Source of the DNA: Anthopleura xanthogrammica
Lineage: Eukaryota; Cnidaria; Anthozoa; Actiniaria; Actiniidae
Assembly (NCBI GenBank): GCA_964019055.1
Contig: OZ025208.1
Location: 14,452,097 to 14,516,096, forward strand
Length of the DNA stretch: 64,000 bases
Direction: 5' to 3'
A program made the translations under genes and the position numbers. Positions 52,433-64,000 of the stretch are shown here, piece after piece; within the stretch, counting starts at the first letter, position 1; every line of letters starts with the position of its first letter. The notes beneath the pieces were generated by a model that was not told where the DNA came from, did not search any database, and saw only the letters and a program-made list of their open reading frames with translations.

Positions 52433-54148
52433 TCAAGAAAACAAGATGAGAAATTGTGTTGCTTTTTGTAGCACTGTTGTCTTCTTTATTTGACCGTTTC
52501 TTCGTAAGGCAACGTACCAGCCCTTCTTTTTGTAGCGATGGGATAAGAAGGAGTGATAGAAGTTCTCCTCTTGTCTCTCCTCGAATACACAGTCTTTGTT
52601 GTAGACCCGCTGCAAACCAATAGAATGTCGGTTATAAGAGAAACCTAAAACCCTCAAACAGCCTTTGGTCTCACTGATCTAAGTTTTTTTGTTTGTTGAT
52701 GTTCTGAAAACGGGTTTTTGCCCGCCTAAGGCAAAATCCTGGCTACGCCCCTGTAGTATATTTCTAAATATCACCAATACTGTTTGTTGGCCGTGGTATA
52801 TGCCCCATGTCTTATCGTCTTTATACTCACAGTGCTATAAAGGTCTCCTTGTTCGTTGATCGCCAAGAATCGTTGCGATGCCACACCTTTAATAACCAAC
52901 AATCCGACGCCCACAGACTGGAACTCGATCTTGCCTGAAATAGCAGAATATTAAAAGTCAGGCTTATTTGGTTCTTAGCTTCGGTTCATTTTGATTACTA
53001 TGTGGTCAGTGGACATTAGAGAAAAAACGTTTGCGCATGCGTGTGTTTCAACATGTTAAATTCCATAGATTTTTAGACTAAGGTCAAACGTCGAACTTCA
53101 CATGAGGCGTACACATTGAAAACAATGGATAATAATAAGGCTGTCTTCTTTTAATGTTATTAGACTTTTGAAAGTTTCAAGAACTGACGTTAAGTTTTGA
53201 CATTTCGTACGAAGTCGTTTTCGACTAGTTTGCATGCAGGCTTATAGAGCATGCAAAGACGTTTTTCACTGATCGTGTCCAGCCAATCACATTCTTGATG
53301 GATAACAAAAGGAACGCATGCCCAGGAATTAAACGAGAATCCGCTGTCCTACATGATTTACTATATACATGATACTTACACAATCCATCAGTGTACTGTG
53401 TTGTGCCTCCTACAGCGCCATCATTCATGATTTTCAAGATGTAACCATTCTTACAGTACATCAACCCTTTTCGTCGATATGTGAACTTGATTCCTCGTCT
53501 TGCCAACTTTAGAAAGGTCAGTACCTAAGTAAAAAGGGGATAAAAAAAAGACATTTTAAATTTTCTGAGATTTCTCAAAAATTATACATTTTCGCGCCTT
53601 TTTTGTTTTCTGAGCCGCGTTTCTTTTAGTTTTCTACGATTCTCCCTGGAGAATTGTCCCTTTATCTTTTTTTCGTTCATATTTATGTGGATATGAAAAT
53701 ATTATAAAGAAACAATTCTCCCGGTAACACCATGTAAACATCACGTGGTTTGAATTGTGCAATTAAAATAGGAAGATAATTTGGTCTACTGCCACTGTTT
53801 TCTGATTGACCATCAAGAAATTTTGCAAGGTATAGCTTGAGACCTTCGTTTCATCGCAAGGAAAAAGCGGACTCGGAAGACGCGAACGACTTGTGCCGCC
53901 ATGATGATTTGACGCATGCGCAAACGAGATTTCTATAACAAGATTTCTTTCCCTACCTTGCGTGCTGCCCCGAATGGTATTCTACTCGGCATAGTTCGTC
54001 TTCCATTACAAGCCGCGCACGAACAAACGCTTCGTCGGGTTCTCTCCAGGTTTGTCGTGGTTGTCGTCGTCTTCTCCTTCGAATCTTGCGTTTTGATTTT
54101 GTTCGTCTTTTGCACGTATGTCGAGGTTACAATTAAGTATGCAGCCAT
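52433..54148 (-). CDS. Fibroblast growth factor
   Basis: Secreted ligand of FGF receptor tyrosine kinases, with heparan sulfate as co-receptor. Exons are 54148-53957, 53524-53380, 52934-52831 and 52609-52433, giving 205 residues. The beta-trefoil core spans about 80-205: RRKGLMYCKNGYILKI, NDGAVGGT, VGLLVIKGVASQRFLAINEQ, GDLYS, CVFEERQEENFY and GWYVALRRNGQIKK. The core intron positions and phases (1 and 0) follow the usual FGF pattern. The C-terminal heparin-binding loop is shorter than in FGF1/2: NGQIKKTTVLQKATQFLILFS replaces the GPRTHYGQK stretch. The N-terminus is uncertain. From Met at 54148 the protein begins MAAYLIVTSTYV, a short hydrophobic run. The frame stays open upstream through SLILWLC with an acceptor-like CTTCTCCAG before it, so a further 5' exon may supply the true signal peptide. 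I cannot assign the FGF subfamily. Confidence 0.9.
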
Positions 54149-55297
54149 GCAAAGCCATAAGATGAGGCTGATGTATGTCTGGAGAAGACAAGAAAAGTAT
54201 GGCTTATTTTGGTGGACCAGTTGATGACTAATCGATATCTAGCCGCGCTGTGCATTGTTGGTCATATTTTGGATATCTTATTCGTTTTCATTCCCTCTCG
54301 TCAAAAATTGCTAGACAATCTGCGTTGTAAAATGTGAAGATAATTTATGGAACTTTTGAGGCATTTTAGGGGAGAAACGTATTAGAACTTATCCATTTTT
54401 GAAATAAAACAGTCTCAGTTCTCAATGCTTCTGAAAAATCAAACTTTGCTTTCGTTGTTATAACAGAACTTGCGAAAATTCACAACAGACCTTTGGCTCC
54501 AATCTAGGCCCCATTTTATCGCAAACGTACCAAGAATTAACACAGTGTCTCACACAGTACTCAGTTGAGTAAAAGACTATATATTGTAGTAGGTTCAAGT
54601 TCAAGTTCGAATTTATTAGCGGAGAGTAGGTTAATACACATACATTTTCCATAATTATAACACTGACCTGCAAATAGTATAAACTAATCGATAATCTAAC
54701 TGAATTAAGAAAAACACAAGAATGGCACCATGTCAGGTGACTGCTTGTTAATCTGCAGGTGAATGAGTCTGAAAAGTTTGAACAACTGAACTACATGAAA
54801 ATCAGGTGAGTTGATTGTTGTAAATATTAATGTAGTGTGGAGTAGACTGACACGTATAGACCTCTTATAATGATGAGAGTAATTAGTTGCTAAATAAATA
54901 GATATATTTAAGAGGTTTATCGAACACTAGAACACGGATAATGAAAAATTGCAGCAGGTACTCGATGGAACTCTTTTTAGTATCTAAAAACTTTCAAAAA
55001 GTACTTTGGTACAAACGATTTACCGTTCACTAGAAAACTTGCATGTTGCGAAATCGAAGTCAGTGTTAAATTTTATGAAATTTCTGGTACCAGTTGGGAT
55101 GATTTTAGTGGTTAAAACATGAGAAGTTTAGATATACCAGCCCGCTTGCTTTTTTTTAATCATTTTCGATTGTCTGTCATGTTTTTGCTAGTTTTTTCTT
55201 CTTTTGAAAACCGCTCTAGGATCTAAGATATCTGAATTGCTTTGAGAGAAAATCACAACAGCTAGATGGGTCCAATCTTGGTGAAACTGAGCACAAA

Positions 55298-55460
55298 CAT
55301 TGAATTGGAATTTAGAGGTTGATTTTATTGAAAGAAGAAACCTGGAGAACCCGAAGAACTGAAAAAACTATCGAAGCGCAGGAAGGACAAACGGCGAGCA
55401 ACTCACCGGCTACTGACTCGCATATGATGGATCCACGGATGGGATGTCAGTAATGAGGCG
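55298..55460 (-). repeat. tRNA-derived SINE copy, minus strand
   Basis: GAATTGGAATTTAGAGGTTG, ACCTGGAGAACCCGAAGAAC, GAAGCGCAGGAAGGACAAAC and ACTGACTCGCATATGATGG follow the SINE order in reverse. Confidence 0.7.
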
Positions 55461-57757
55461 CTAAGAAATGGAGCTAGTGTTAATGAAGGCTTTCTGTTTC
55501 TGACTTTCGTTTCATGCAATTGCATTATATTCTTATTTCAATGAAATTTGCTAGTCGTACAAAAGCTGAAATAACTGTTCGAATTACTAAGCAAGTCGAT
55601 AGCCTCATAAACTGCATGTGGAATTGTTTTAACGGATATTTTGCTTACTGAAATATCAAAGATCAGTGCAGTACACTGCATGGTTCTCCTTCATCTAAAA
55701 TGACATAAATCTGATTGAGGTACTTTGGATTAAAAGAATTAGAAGAAAAAAAAATTAGATTCCGTAGTTAAATATAAGTGCATTAAAAGTCGCCGATTTT
55801 AGCCATGTAAAACTTGCAGACCTTGGCCTATCTACTGTTAGTAGCTGTCCTGCGCCAACACCCAAATTTTAAGTGGATATTTGTGACATAAGATTGATCG
55901 TCAGGATGTACAACTGGAATGATGAAGTCCTTTTAGACCTTCGTAAAACAGATACGCCAATACTTGGTCAGAAAATATCGGCTGATATATTTGATTCTAC
56001 TTGACATTGAGCAACTTCATTTTTAAACGCCGAGAGCTGGCACTTTCATTAATTTTAACTCCAAAATCTATTATCAGACCAAGAAATATTACAACACCGG
56101 TTTTCTAACACAGCTTGCAATAGACAGACTGAAATTCCACAATACCTGAACATTCATATCTGTTGTCGTCTTCTTTTCCTGCAAAATTATGGAATTAAGT
56201 CTTGACAGTTGAGGCTTCTACCTTCACCACAGTTGGTAACTGAACACCTATATACTATAAGAGAATGTATATCTACATTAGTTTATAACTTATATGTAGC
56301 AGGAGTTGAAAACCGTTACTGTTGCTAAGGAAACGCGAACAACAAATTTTTTTATACCTACCAATATCTATTTTTCTCTTTTTTTCACACCTTTTTTTTC
56401 TACTTAAGCCTTTCAATTAGGGTGTATTTTTTCTATTGATCAACTGGTTCTATGACCTTCTATCATATATTGTATTTTAGGTCAATACTAATAGACGCTT
56501 TCTATACATTTATTTTGGGTCTATTCATCGTTTTTGTCTCGTCAGATGAACACGAACGTGGCAAGTGGATCCTGGCTATTTTTGTTGGCTTCCGGACGTA
56601 TTGTCTCTTAACGTTTCCTGGAATGTGTTAAGAAATAAAGATTAAGAGCTTTTGTGAATAAACGATGAGTTGGCAAAAATAAATCCGGTCTGAAAATATT
56701 TCAACTTTAGAGAAAAATGTCTTTGTTAACTTCACGAAAATGTCATCAAATTATCTGAGCGAAGTCTTGATTTTTTTTTTATTAATTTGTTTCTGCGTTT
56801 TGCTTTTTTCGAGGGATTTTTTTGTACATTTTGTGCGTTTGTTCGAGTCCACAAATAATCGAAAAACCAAATATCCACTAAAATAAAAATCTAGTAAACT
56901 TATTAATGATTTGAACAAGTACTCTTCGATATTGCACGACATACCCAATACAGTTTAACAGCCTCATAACTAAACAATTTTGTAATTTTTGGACTTCATT
57001 TTCACACTTCAAAGCTCCGACTGAAGATATGCAGTAAATTACAGCTCATTTATGTACTAGAATTTCTCTAGATAACGATATTATTTATACAATATGGTCA
57101 TTAAACGATAATCATGTAGTTTGGGTTTCAAAAAATAACTCGTGCAATTACAATACTATGAAAAAGTTGGCCCTATTTATGATCCACGAACTTTATCATC
57201 GATTGTCGTCCTATTTGGCTTGAAGACCAAACGATATTGTTACTATGATATATTTGAATAAAGATTATGGCATAGAAGCCATCATAAATAGCAGGTTTCG
57301 TACTTCATGAAGGTATCATTAGCCACATTGAAATGGTTTTCAAGTGACACTTTTGATGTAGCCGAGTGTATCAACACAACTGAGTTCTTAGCCCATTCAG
57401 AAAGGTTGTTCACAAAGAAATTTTTCAAATCTGAGGATAATTACTGACACGTCCTGACCAAAGGAATTTGGGTTTGAGCAATTTAACTTGGTCTGCAAAT
57501 ATAAAGAGATCAACGAAATCACGAAAGCCTTTCTAAAATTAAAGCGTTGAAATAACAGACCATGCACTTCGACTAGTGAAAGATAGCATGCTGCATGTTA
57601 AATACCACTGGGGAAAAATGCTAGGAAGCAAATAATGATGATACACTATCGAAATATCTCTAAGAAAATAATATGCTCTCTGTCTAGGATTTAAGAAAAA
57701 TGAAATTGAATTAAAAGTGATATGTTAACAGAGGAAGGGATTAACCTTTTTTCAAGT

Positions 57758-57761
<4 letters not shown>

Positions 57762-57790
<29 letters not shown>
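57762..57790. repeat. Poly-T run
   Basis: About 29 consecutive T. It may be the A-tail of a minus-strand retroposon, but I see no body for one next to it. Confidence 0.9.
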
Positions 57791-57791
<1 letters not shown>

Positions 57792-58329
57792 TATAAGTCC
57801 GTTAATAGCTAGATTTAATATTAGTTTGATTCAAATATACTTGATGAAAAAAGGCGCTCGTGCAACCGAAACTTCTGTCGCGAACAAGTTTCAGGATGAA
57901 ACACAAGTTTCAGCTAAAAAATTTCAAACGTGTAACATGGCCTTAAAATTCGTCACATGCATCATAAGACATGCACTCATTATCTTTCTGAAGGAGAAAG
58001 TTATTGAAATTAAGATCTGAAATAAAGATGTAAGCGGTTTGATGAGAAAGAAAGCAAACCAAATTAAAAATGAATGAATGAGAGAGAGGAAAAGAAAGAT
58101 AGAAGCTTAGGAATGAGAAAGGAAAGTTCTTCAAGCGTTTGTCGCCTGCAATGGCAGCAAACGAATAGGAAACAGTTAATAATTTTTACAACAGACACAG
58201 CTGATGGTAACACGTACTACACTTCAGTGCTTTATCCGTTATTCGACAATAGTATAGACCTTGCGAATAGATTCAATTTGTATCTTAATATTTAGCATAG
58301 TACTTCATGTGTGGTACAAACATTTGATT

Positions 58330-58450
58330 GACCTCGCCTCTCACCAATATTACAAGGCACTCGTCGTATGACTAGAGTTTCTAGTTGGTTCCAGGTTCTC
58401 TGGTTTTCCACCCTCCGCAAATATCATCTTCTAAATTTCAATTGAAATCC
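58330..58450 (+). repeat. SINE copy, 5' part missing
   Basis: CCTCGCCTCTCACCAATATT, GGTTCTCTGGTTTTCCACCC and ATCATCTTCTAAATTTCAAT, then CCAGTGGATGAAGAGC. It is tail-to-tail with the next copy. Confidence 0.7.
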
Positions 58451-58579
58451 AGTGGATGAAGAGCTATTTTGTGAAAAATACCATTTTTAAATCCGAATTA
58501 TTTTATTTACATTGCATTTAATGTTAGAAATACGACACTATTTCAGTTAAAAATTAAAAATAAATGAGAATTAACAGTG

Positions 58580-58797
58580 GAATCCACAGAGTGGCTCTTA
58601 CTCCACTGCATTCCAATTCAGTGGAATTTAGAAGTTGATTTTTGAGGAGGGAGGAAAAACCCTCGAAGCACAGGAGAGAACCAACAAACAACTCTACTCA
58701 CATACGACACCGAGCCCAGCGGTGCTCAAACTCGGGTCGCCTTGGTGAGAGGCGAGCGCTCTCACCGCTACGCCACCCGTGCTTCCCTACGTCAGTT
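58580..58797 (-). repeat. tRNA-derived SINE, best copy in window
   Basis: Read on the minus strand it starts AAGCACGGGTGGCGTAGCGG. TGGCGTAGCGG fits the RNA polymerase III A box, and GAGTTTGAGCACC about 30 bp on fits the B box. The body follows: GTATGTGAGTAGAGTTGTTT, GGTTCTCTCCTGTGCTTCGA and CTTCTAAATTCCACTGAATT. All other copies in the window can be aligned to this one. Confidence 0.85.
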
Positions 58798-61619
58798 ATA
58801 CATGACGTTTCTACCACGTTTGCTATTCTAAATGTAGTTCAAGTTCATGCTAGAAATTTGCATCCAACTGAGATAATATGTAATGGGTCAATGGAGGAGA
58901 CAGATCTAAATTAAACTATCTACCGCAAAACGAAAACGTTCAAATTTTATCGGAATTTTACTGACTTCAAAATCACCTTGAGTTCCCCACAAATTAGGGA
59001 TTATGGAATTTTCAAATAACACACAGGAAACCCAAACAAACAGATTAACATTAAATATTTAAACAGCAGATCGTAAAAGCCTTAATTTGAGGGGGCTACG
59101 CGTGATTGCGAAACGATATATATATATGAAGCGATAACCGCCGGTCATGGTGCGACTTCAAACATCCCGCCGACAGGTGGAAACGTCAATCAAACTGACA
59201 CCTCTATAAAAAGCAACTCGTAATTAGTCCTATATTTAGAATGTTAAATATTTAACAGTCTTAAAATATCGTAATGTCGTGTGAATGACATGAGTCTGGC
59301 TGCCTGGAGTTGAATATATATTTACGAGTGTAATTGTTCAAATTACCTTGAAAACGTTCCGCGCTTTAGTATATTTTTTATGAAAGTCGTTTAAAGCGAA
59401 ACTCATATTAAGAACTTGAGCAAAAAATCTCTTTATTTCTTCTTGAATAATATATCTAAAAGTGGAATTATTGAAAACATTTCTTTATATTAAAATAATA
59501 TGTATCATTTAAATCCAACTATATCAAGAGCTTTTGCAAAAATATTTTTTTCCATTTTCTTCTTAATTGAATAATTTAAATATAAGTGCTGCAAATATGT
59601 CAATATTGAAATACACATTCTTGGTAAATTTTGCTACTTCAAAAATTTTATCCATAACTTAAAAATTGCTCGTATTTTTTCGAAAATAAATCTTTCAGGT
59701 TTTGCTAATTGACCTAATGAGATTCTCTTTTTTTGTAGTCTTAAGTTCACTTTATATCGAATGAAAAAATAACTTTAGCATACTGCACCCAGCTACCTAT
59801 ACATTTGTAGAAATTTGCAACAATATGCAAACTTGTACGAAGATTTTTTCAAAAAATCATATTTCTTTCAAATTGTCATTCATTATTAAACCCTATCTTC
59901 CTGTATGAATTCGTTATACTTTGTGCTTGAAGTTTTATTCTTGGTGATGAGCAAAATGGAAACGAAAATCGCCTTTAAAAAAACTTGTGTAAGATCCTCG
60001 TGTATAGAAACTCATAGAAAAACGCTTGGGAATTGTGGGGCAAAGAAATGTTTTCAAGAAGGTTCAGCTCATGTATATGCAGTTCGTTGACTTTTTTTTA
60101 GCAGATAGACGAATACTTATCTATATAGGTTGTCAAAATATTAAAAACCGATGTCGGGCTTTTCTATGGCAGTTAGGTAATTTAGTGCTGGAATTATTAC
60201 ACAAGTGCTGCAAATATGTCAATATAGATATCGCAATTATCGCTCCCACATTTGCCTTATTTGATCGTATCACGATAACGTAACGATAATGATAACGATA
60301 TTTCATGCTAGGAATCATTATCACGCCCGCACCACCACTTATACCTGATATTTTGTGAAAATTCATTCTTAATGCACTTTGCGAAGAAAAATACTACAGT
60401 ACTAATTTCCCCCAAAAAACCAAGCTTCAAGCAAGACTGAAAATAGGCGGCTGTCAAGCCGTCCAGAAAATGTCAATGATCGAAACATGTGGTCAAGGGT
60501 TGGTCGTATGAGTCACACGATGAAGATAACGATAAGGATAAAGAAAGTAGAGTGGTGACGGCGAATGTCTCGCCAGATTGTACTTTATTACTGACGTAAT
60601 GCCTATTACCTTTTTGGGGATGCGCCCTCGAAGTCAGTATATCGCGGAACTGATGCTATACCTCCGAAATGAACCGTGAAAAATACAAGTACAATAAAAC
60701 AGATCAATAGCTGAGTGGGTAGAAAAATTAGTAACGAGTTTCTATGATCAATCGTGAAATTATTCTATTAGTTATTTGCTCTGTCAAATGGCGGGAAGTT
60801 CACGTCTTATTTCAAATAACCTGCAAGTAATTTGTGACAGTAAAAAAATTAACACTTAATTCGCAATTCTCCGACCCGCTTTTTGGCAAATACGGCCTCA
60901 AATAATGTAGATTAGCGAAATTCTAAATAGATTAAATGCTCTTGCTCTCAGGGATATGATAGGCAGTTACGTTCAATAGATATTTTTGAAAATATAATCT
61001 CCAAAAATGCCCAAAATTGTAACTTAGAGTACCGGAAGGTCTGAGCAGTGGATATGAATGAGGCGTCCTCGACAAACGCAATTCCATCACCGCCTACGCT
61101 GAGCTCTGGCTGTTCTTTTCTGTATCAGAGACTGTATAATGCAGATATATATGCTTGTATTTTTAACGAGCTACAAAGTGGGCTGGTCTATTGGCACGAC
61201 GAGGGGATTTTCTTCTTGAAATTTACTTCCTCCCAATCATCATTATAAATATGTGTCAGAATACTAGTTTTTTTCAGTCGAAAAACTAACCTTGCTTGTA
61301 GAGCATCTAGTGTCGAAACTCTCTCTCTCTCTAGCTTGAAATATTCTCTTATATAACTTTAGTTATCTAAAGTTTAGTATCAGATATAGTACTCAGTTGC
61401 CGTTCTGGGTTCTTGGTTGCTCTAACAGTCTTGTTTTCTTCCTTGATCTTCGTCGTCTTCTCTTCAATTTTCATTGGTTGGTACTCTTTTCTTCTCGTTG
61501 TCAAAGTTTTCTGGATCTCTCTTCTGTTTAATATTGCCTCACAGATTTCAAGAGGAAACTATGGTTTATGCAATCAAGGTAATCTTACTTTTTATCGTTT
61601 TTTTTTATCTTAAATAAAC

Positions 61620-61890
61620 ATAAAAAAATCACACTATTTACTATAAAAAAAGAGAAGTTTATTCTCTGTTACTAAACCACAGAGACTTCAAAACATTTTT
61701 CTAAACTTTCAAATATTCTACGGTTTTTATGGTAACTAAGTAGTTTTCTCCTTTTTCTTAAACAAACAATACAACATCACATGCACTTGCAATTACTATA
61801 AAAAAGACTTTCCGCAGTGTTACCAAGCCACGAAGACTTACAACAACTTACTAAACTTACTAAATATCCCACGATTTTTTTTGTAAATAA
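61620..61890. repeat. Two degenerate direct repeats of about 155 bp
   Basis: TTACTATAAAAAAAGAGAAG, then ACTAAACCACAGAGACTTC and ATTCTACGGTTTTTAT, are echoed by TTACTATAAAAAAGACTTTC, ACCAAGCCACGAAGACTTAC and ATCCCACGATTTTTT. Identity is roughly 65-70% by eye. Origin unknown. Confidence 0.5.
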
Positions 61891-64000
61891 AAAAAAATTT
61901 TTTACAAAGTTACTACCAAAAAACCTAGTCAGAATACTACATGAAAATGATGAATGTATCACTCTACAACCTCGATTTCTCGCTAGCTTACGCCCACGAC
62001 TCACTAAACCAACTGTTACATCTATTTAAATAAATTTTCCGACTAACAGCATAAAATGTCGACACAATATTTGTCCAAAAGTATATCTTTCTTGCTCTTT
62101 TTTATAATTTTCTAAAATTATTTTCTGTGAATAAGATTTCAGGGACAGCACTCCTAGAGTAAGAGAAGCTAGCAATGAACTTGAAGCCGAAACGTTGAAT
62201 GAAAAGTGTCTATTTTATGTATATGTGAATATGTTTGACGATTAACATTTCAAATGAAAGCTAACAGCTAATTGGAATAGATGATTCAGACCCTTAAAAC
62301 GATTTTTTTTGAGCAAAAATCGCCGGAAATAAAGGCTTAATCTTCCGGTAGTAAAAGTGTTCTGTACTTCAAGAAAGAAAATAACAGTAATTGAGAATAT
62401 CTTTTTTCTTTTTCTTACTATTCAGTAGCAATGGGCGGTTAGATAATGATATGGTTGGAGAGGCTATCTTTGCTGGCTCTAAATAGCAACCGAAAAACGA
62501 ACAAATCCACACGGCGCGTTCACTTTTCTTTCTGATAAAATCTTGGTTAAAAATAGAGAAATGAGGATTCAAAATTGTCCTTTTTTCAGAGATAAAAAAA
62601 TTGGCCAGTTTTATCACCATGGAGTCAGACTAGAGCGCGAAAAATCTTTCCATACGACACGAAATACTTATTAACAAAACCGGTAAAAAACCGGGTCAAA
62701 ATCTTCAATTTCGCGGGAAAAATTTTGCGGGGGAAAAAAAGATTCCTGGAAAAATATTCTAGATTTTCTTATGTATCCATGTCTTTGATAAATTCGCCTT
62801 CTAAGGACGTTAAATGGAAGCAATTTTAGCTTAAAATCGTAGAGAGTAAATCTTTTGTAAGGTATGTCTGATCGGCGAAATTGCATGATGATCGCTTGTC
62901 AGGAATGTGTGGGTGGTATATGAATCGACAGCAGCCGACCCTCCGTTAGTAGGACCCGAGACTCATTGATTCGTACGTGGTGAATGGCAAAGCAAAACAA
63001 GCCAACATTACTATACGGCGTAGTTACACATGAACGCTCAAGGTTCATAATAGAGAAGAGGCTTTAGATGACTGATATCCATATTATGGTTAAGGTATGT
63101 GCTTATTTTGGTAGGTTAGACGAGTCAAATAGAGTTTATTTCTGGGTGGAAGTTTCGCGCCTTTGATGTTGTGAATGCAAATGTTGAATCGATAAACTGG
63201 TTGCTATTGAGTTGTAAACACAACACTACGGTACGGAAAAATTGTACATTTTAATCATTCTAGGCTATATTTAAAACGTCCTTGAGTTAAAGTATGGTTA
63301 AATTAAGAGGAAATATTAGTTTTTGAGTCTTAGAATGAAATAGGTTTTGGGATATTGAACGTAGTAATTTTGTCTGACTTCGACCAACTGGTGATTAAAC
63401 GTACCACAAGCTAGCCGTGAGCGGTTTTATGAATGAATTTGTAATCTTCGCATTATATAACTGTGAAGCATCATCTGAACACCGAATAAGGATTGATTTC
63501 TTTTTATTTCACTGGATCAAATTGTGTGGGAGTTTTGGAGGGAAAATTGGGGTCATTTAGGTGATAGGCTCGGGTTGAACTGTAATGAAAGTTTAAAGCC
63601 CAGAGAAATGGAACTTCGTATTCAGCTTGTGTTTGCCTACGTAGGTTAACTCACATGACTTCAAGCCCACGTGGGGCCGGTTTTTATTTTGTCGTTATAG
63701 AGAAAGATAAACTAAAAAAACTGCCTGTTAATATTTCCCTGAACGCGGAAGAATCGGGAAGCGAAGGTGATTGTAAAATGTAAACATTCGATCGGCTGAC
63801 GATATGATGAAATCACTCACGCTATATGTCGTCTACCTAGCCACACTTGTTCGCAATATTACGAATGTTCTGGTCTGCTTTGATTTAGAAATCGAATTCC
63901 ATTCACTCTTTTAAGAACAAAAGTCTCTGAAGACTGCTTTGTGTCATCCCAGTGGGGGAATCTAAGTTTCTTTTAACCTGACAGTATTCTAAAAACATAA

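Larger units (their letters stand above)
54241..64000. other. Gene-poor right end, upstream of FGF
   Basis: No open frame here has spliced structure or family resemblance I can defend. The region is AT-rich with SINE copies near 55.3, 58.4 and 58.7 kb, a poly-T run near 57.77 kb, and degenerate duplicated DNA near 61.6-61.9 kb. As the flank upstream of the minus-strand FGF gene it may carry a 5' FGF exon or developmental enhancers, which sequence alone does not show. From about 62 to 64 kb I see nothing specific. Confidence 0.55.

Noticed and set aside
54458..54673. Minus-strand frame upstream of FGF as a possible first exon
   Set aside because: No donor placed so as to join the FGF signal region in phase could be identified with confidence.
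61048..61613. Two 66-codon plus-strand frames
   Set aside because: No recognisable domain, no supported splice partners, and amino-acid content typical of AT-rich chance frames.

Overview
This is a nuclear window from an intron-rich, AT-rich metazoan genome. It reads as a cnidarian, most likely a hexacoral (sea anemone or coral). That placement is an inference from the protein set, the many short spliced exons with canonical GT-AG borders and the dense load of tRNA-derived SINEs and short foldback elements. No database was searched. No prokaryotic, viral or organellar segment is visible.

Six protein-coding genes can be reconstructed by eye, with reading phase kept across every intron. (1) 349-7408, minus: peroxisomal acyl-CoA oxidase 1 (ACOX1), 10 exons, C-terminal part beyond the left edge. 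(2) 7673-10608, plus: a secretory-pathway JmjC/cupin_8 oxygenase, 4 exons, head-to-head with ACOX1 across 264 bp. (3) 11835-38459, plus: a complete SMCHD1 orthologue, 54 exons and about 2,028 residues, with GHKL ATPase, long Ig-like middle and SMC hinge. (4) 39704-42065, minus: the splicing factor SF3B6 (p14), 5 exons, tail-to-tail with SMCHD1. (5) 42523-50169, plus: a TPD52-family coiled-coil protein, head-to-head with SF3B6, with two alternative last exons. (6) 52433-54148, minus: a fibroblast growth factor with the classic FGF core intron pattern.

The genes do not form one pathway. They cover peroxisomal fatty-acid oxidation, a probable ER-lumen hydroxylase, chromatin silencing, pre-mRNA branch-point recognition, vesicle traffic and intercellular signalling. 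Two gene pairs share short divergent promoters.

The right end (about 54.2-64.0 kb) holds no gene I can support. It carries SINE copies, a poly-T run and degenerate repeats, and may contain 5' exons or regulatory DNA of the FGF gene.

The introns hold most of the unexplained structure. They contain several families of foldback (MITE-like) elements, a palindromic pair of tRNA-like sequences, and an array of self-complementary AAAACCGGTTTT units inside SMCHD1. They also contain duplicated decoy splice acceptors ahead of one SMCHD1 exon, and a 57-bp minisatellite that seems to have grown out of a repeat unit also found as a single copy elsewhere. I found no clear new multi-gene system.
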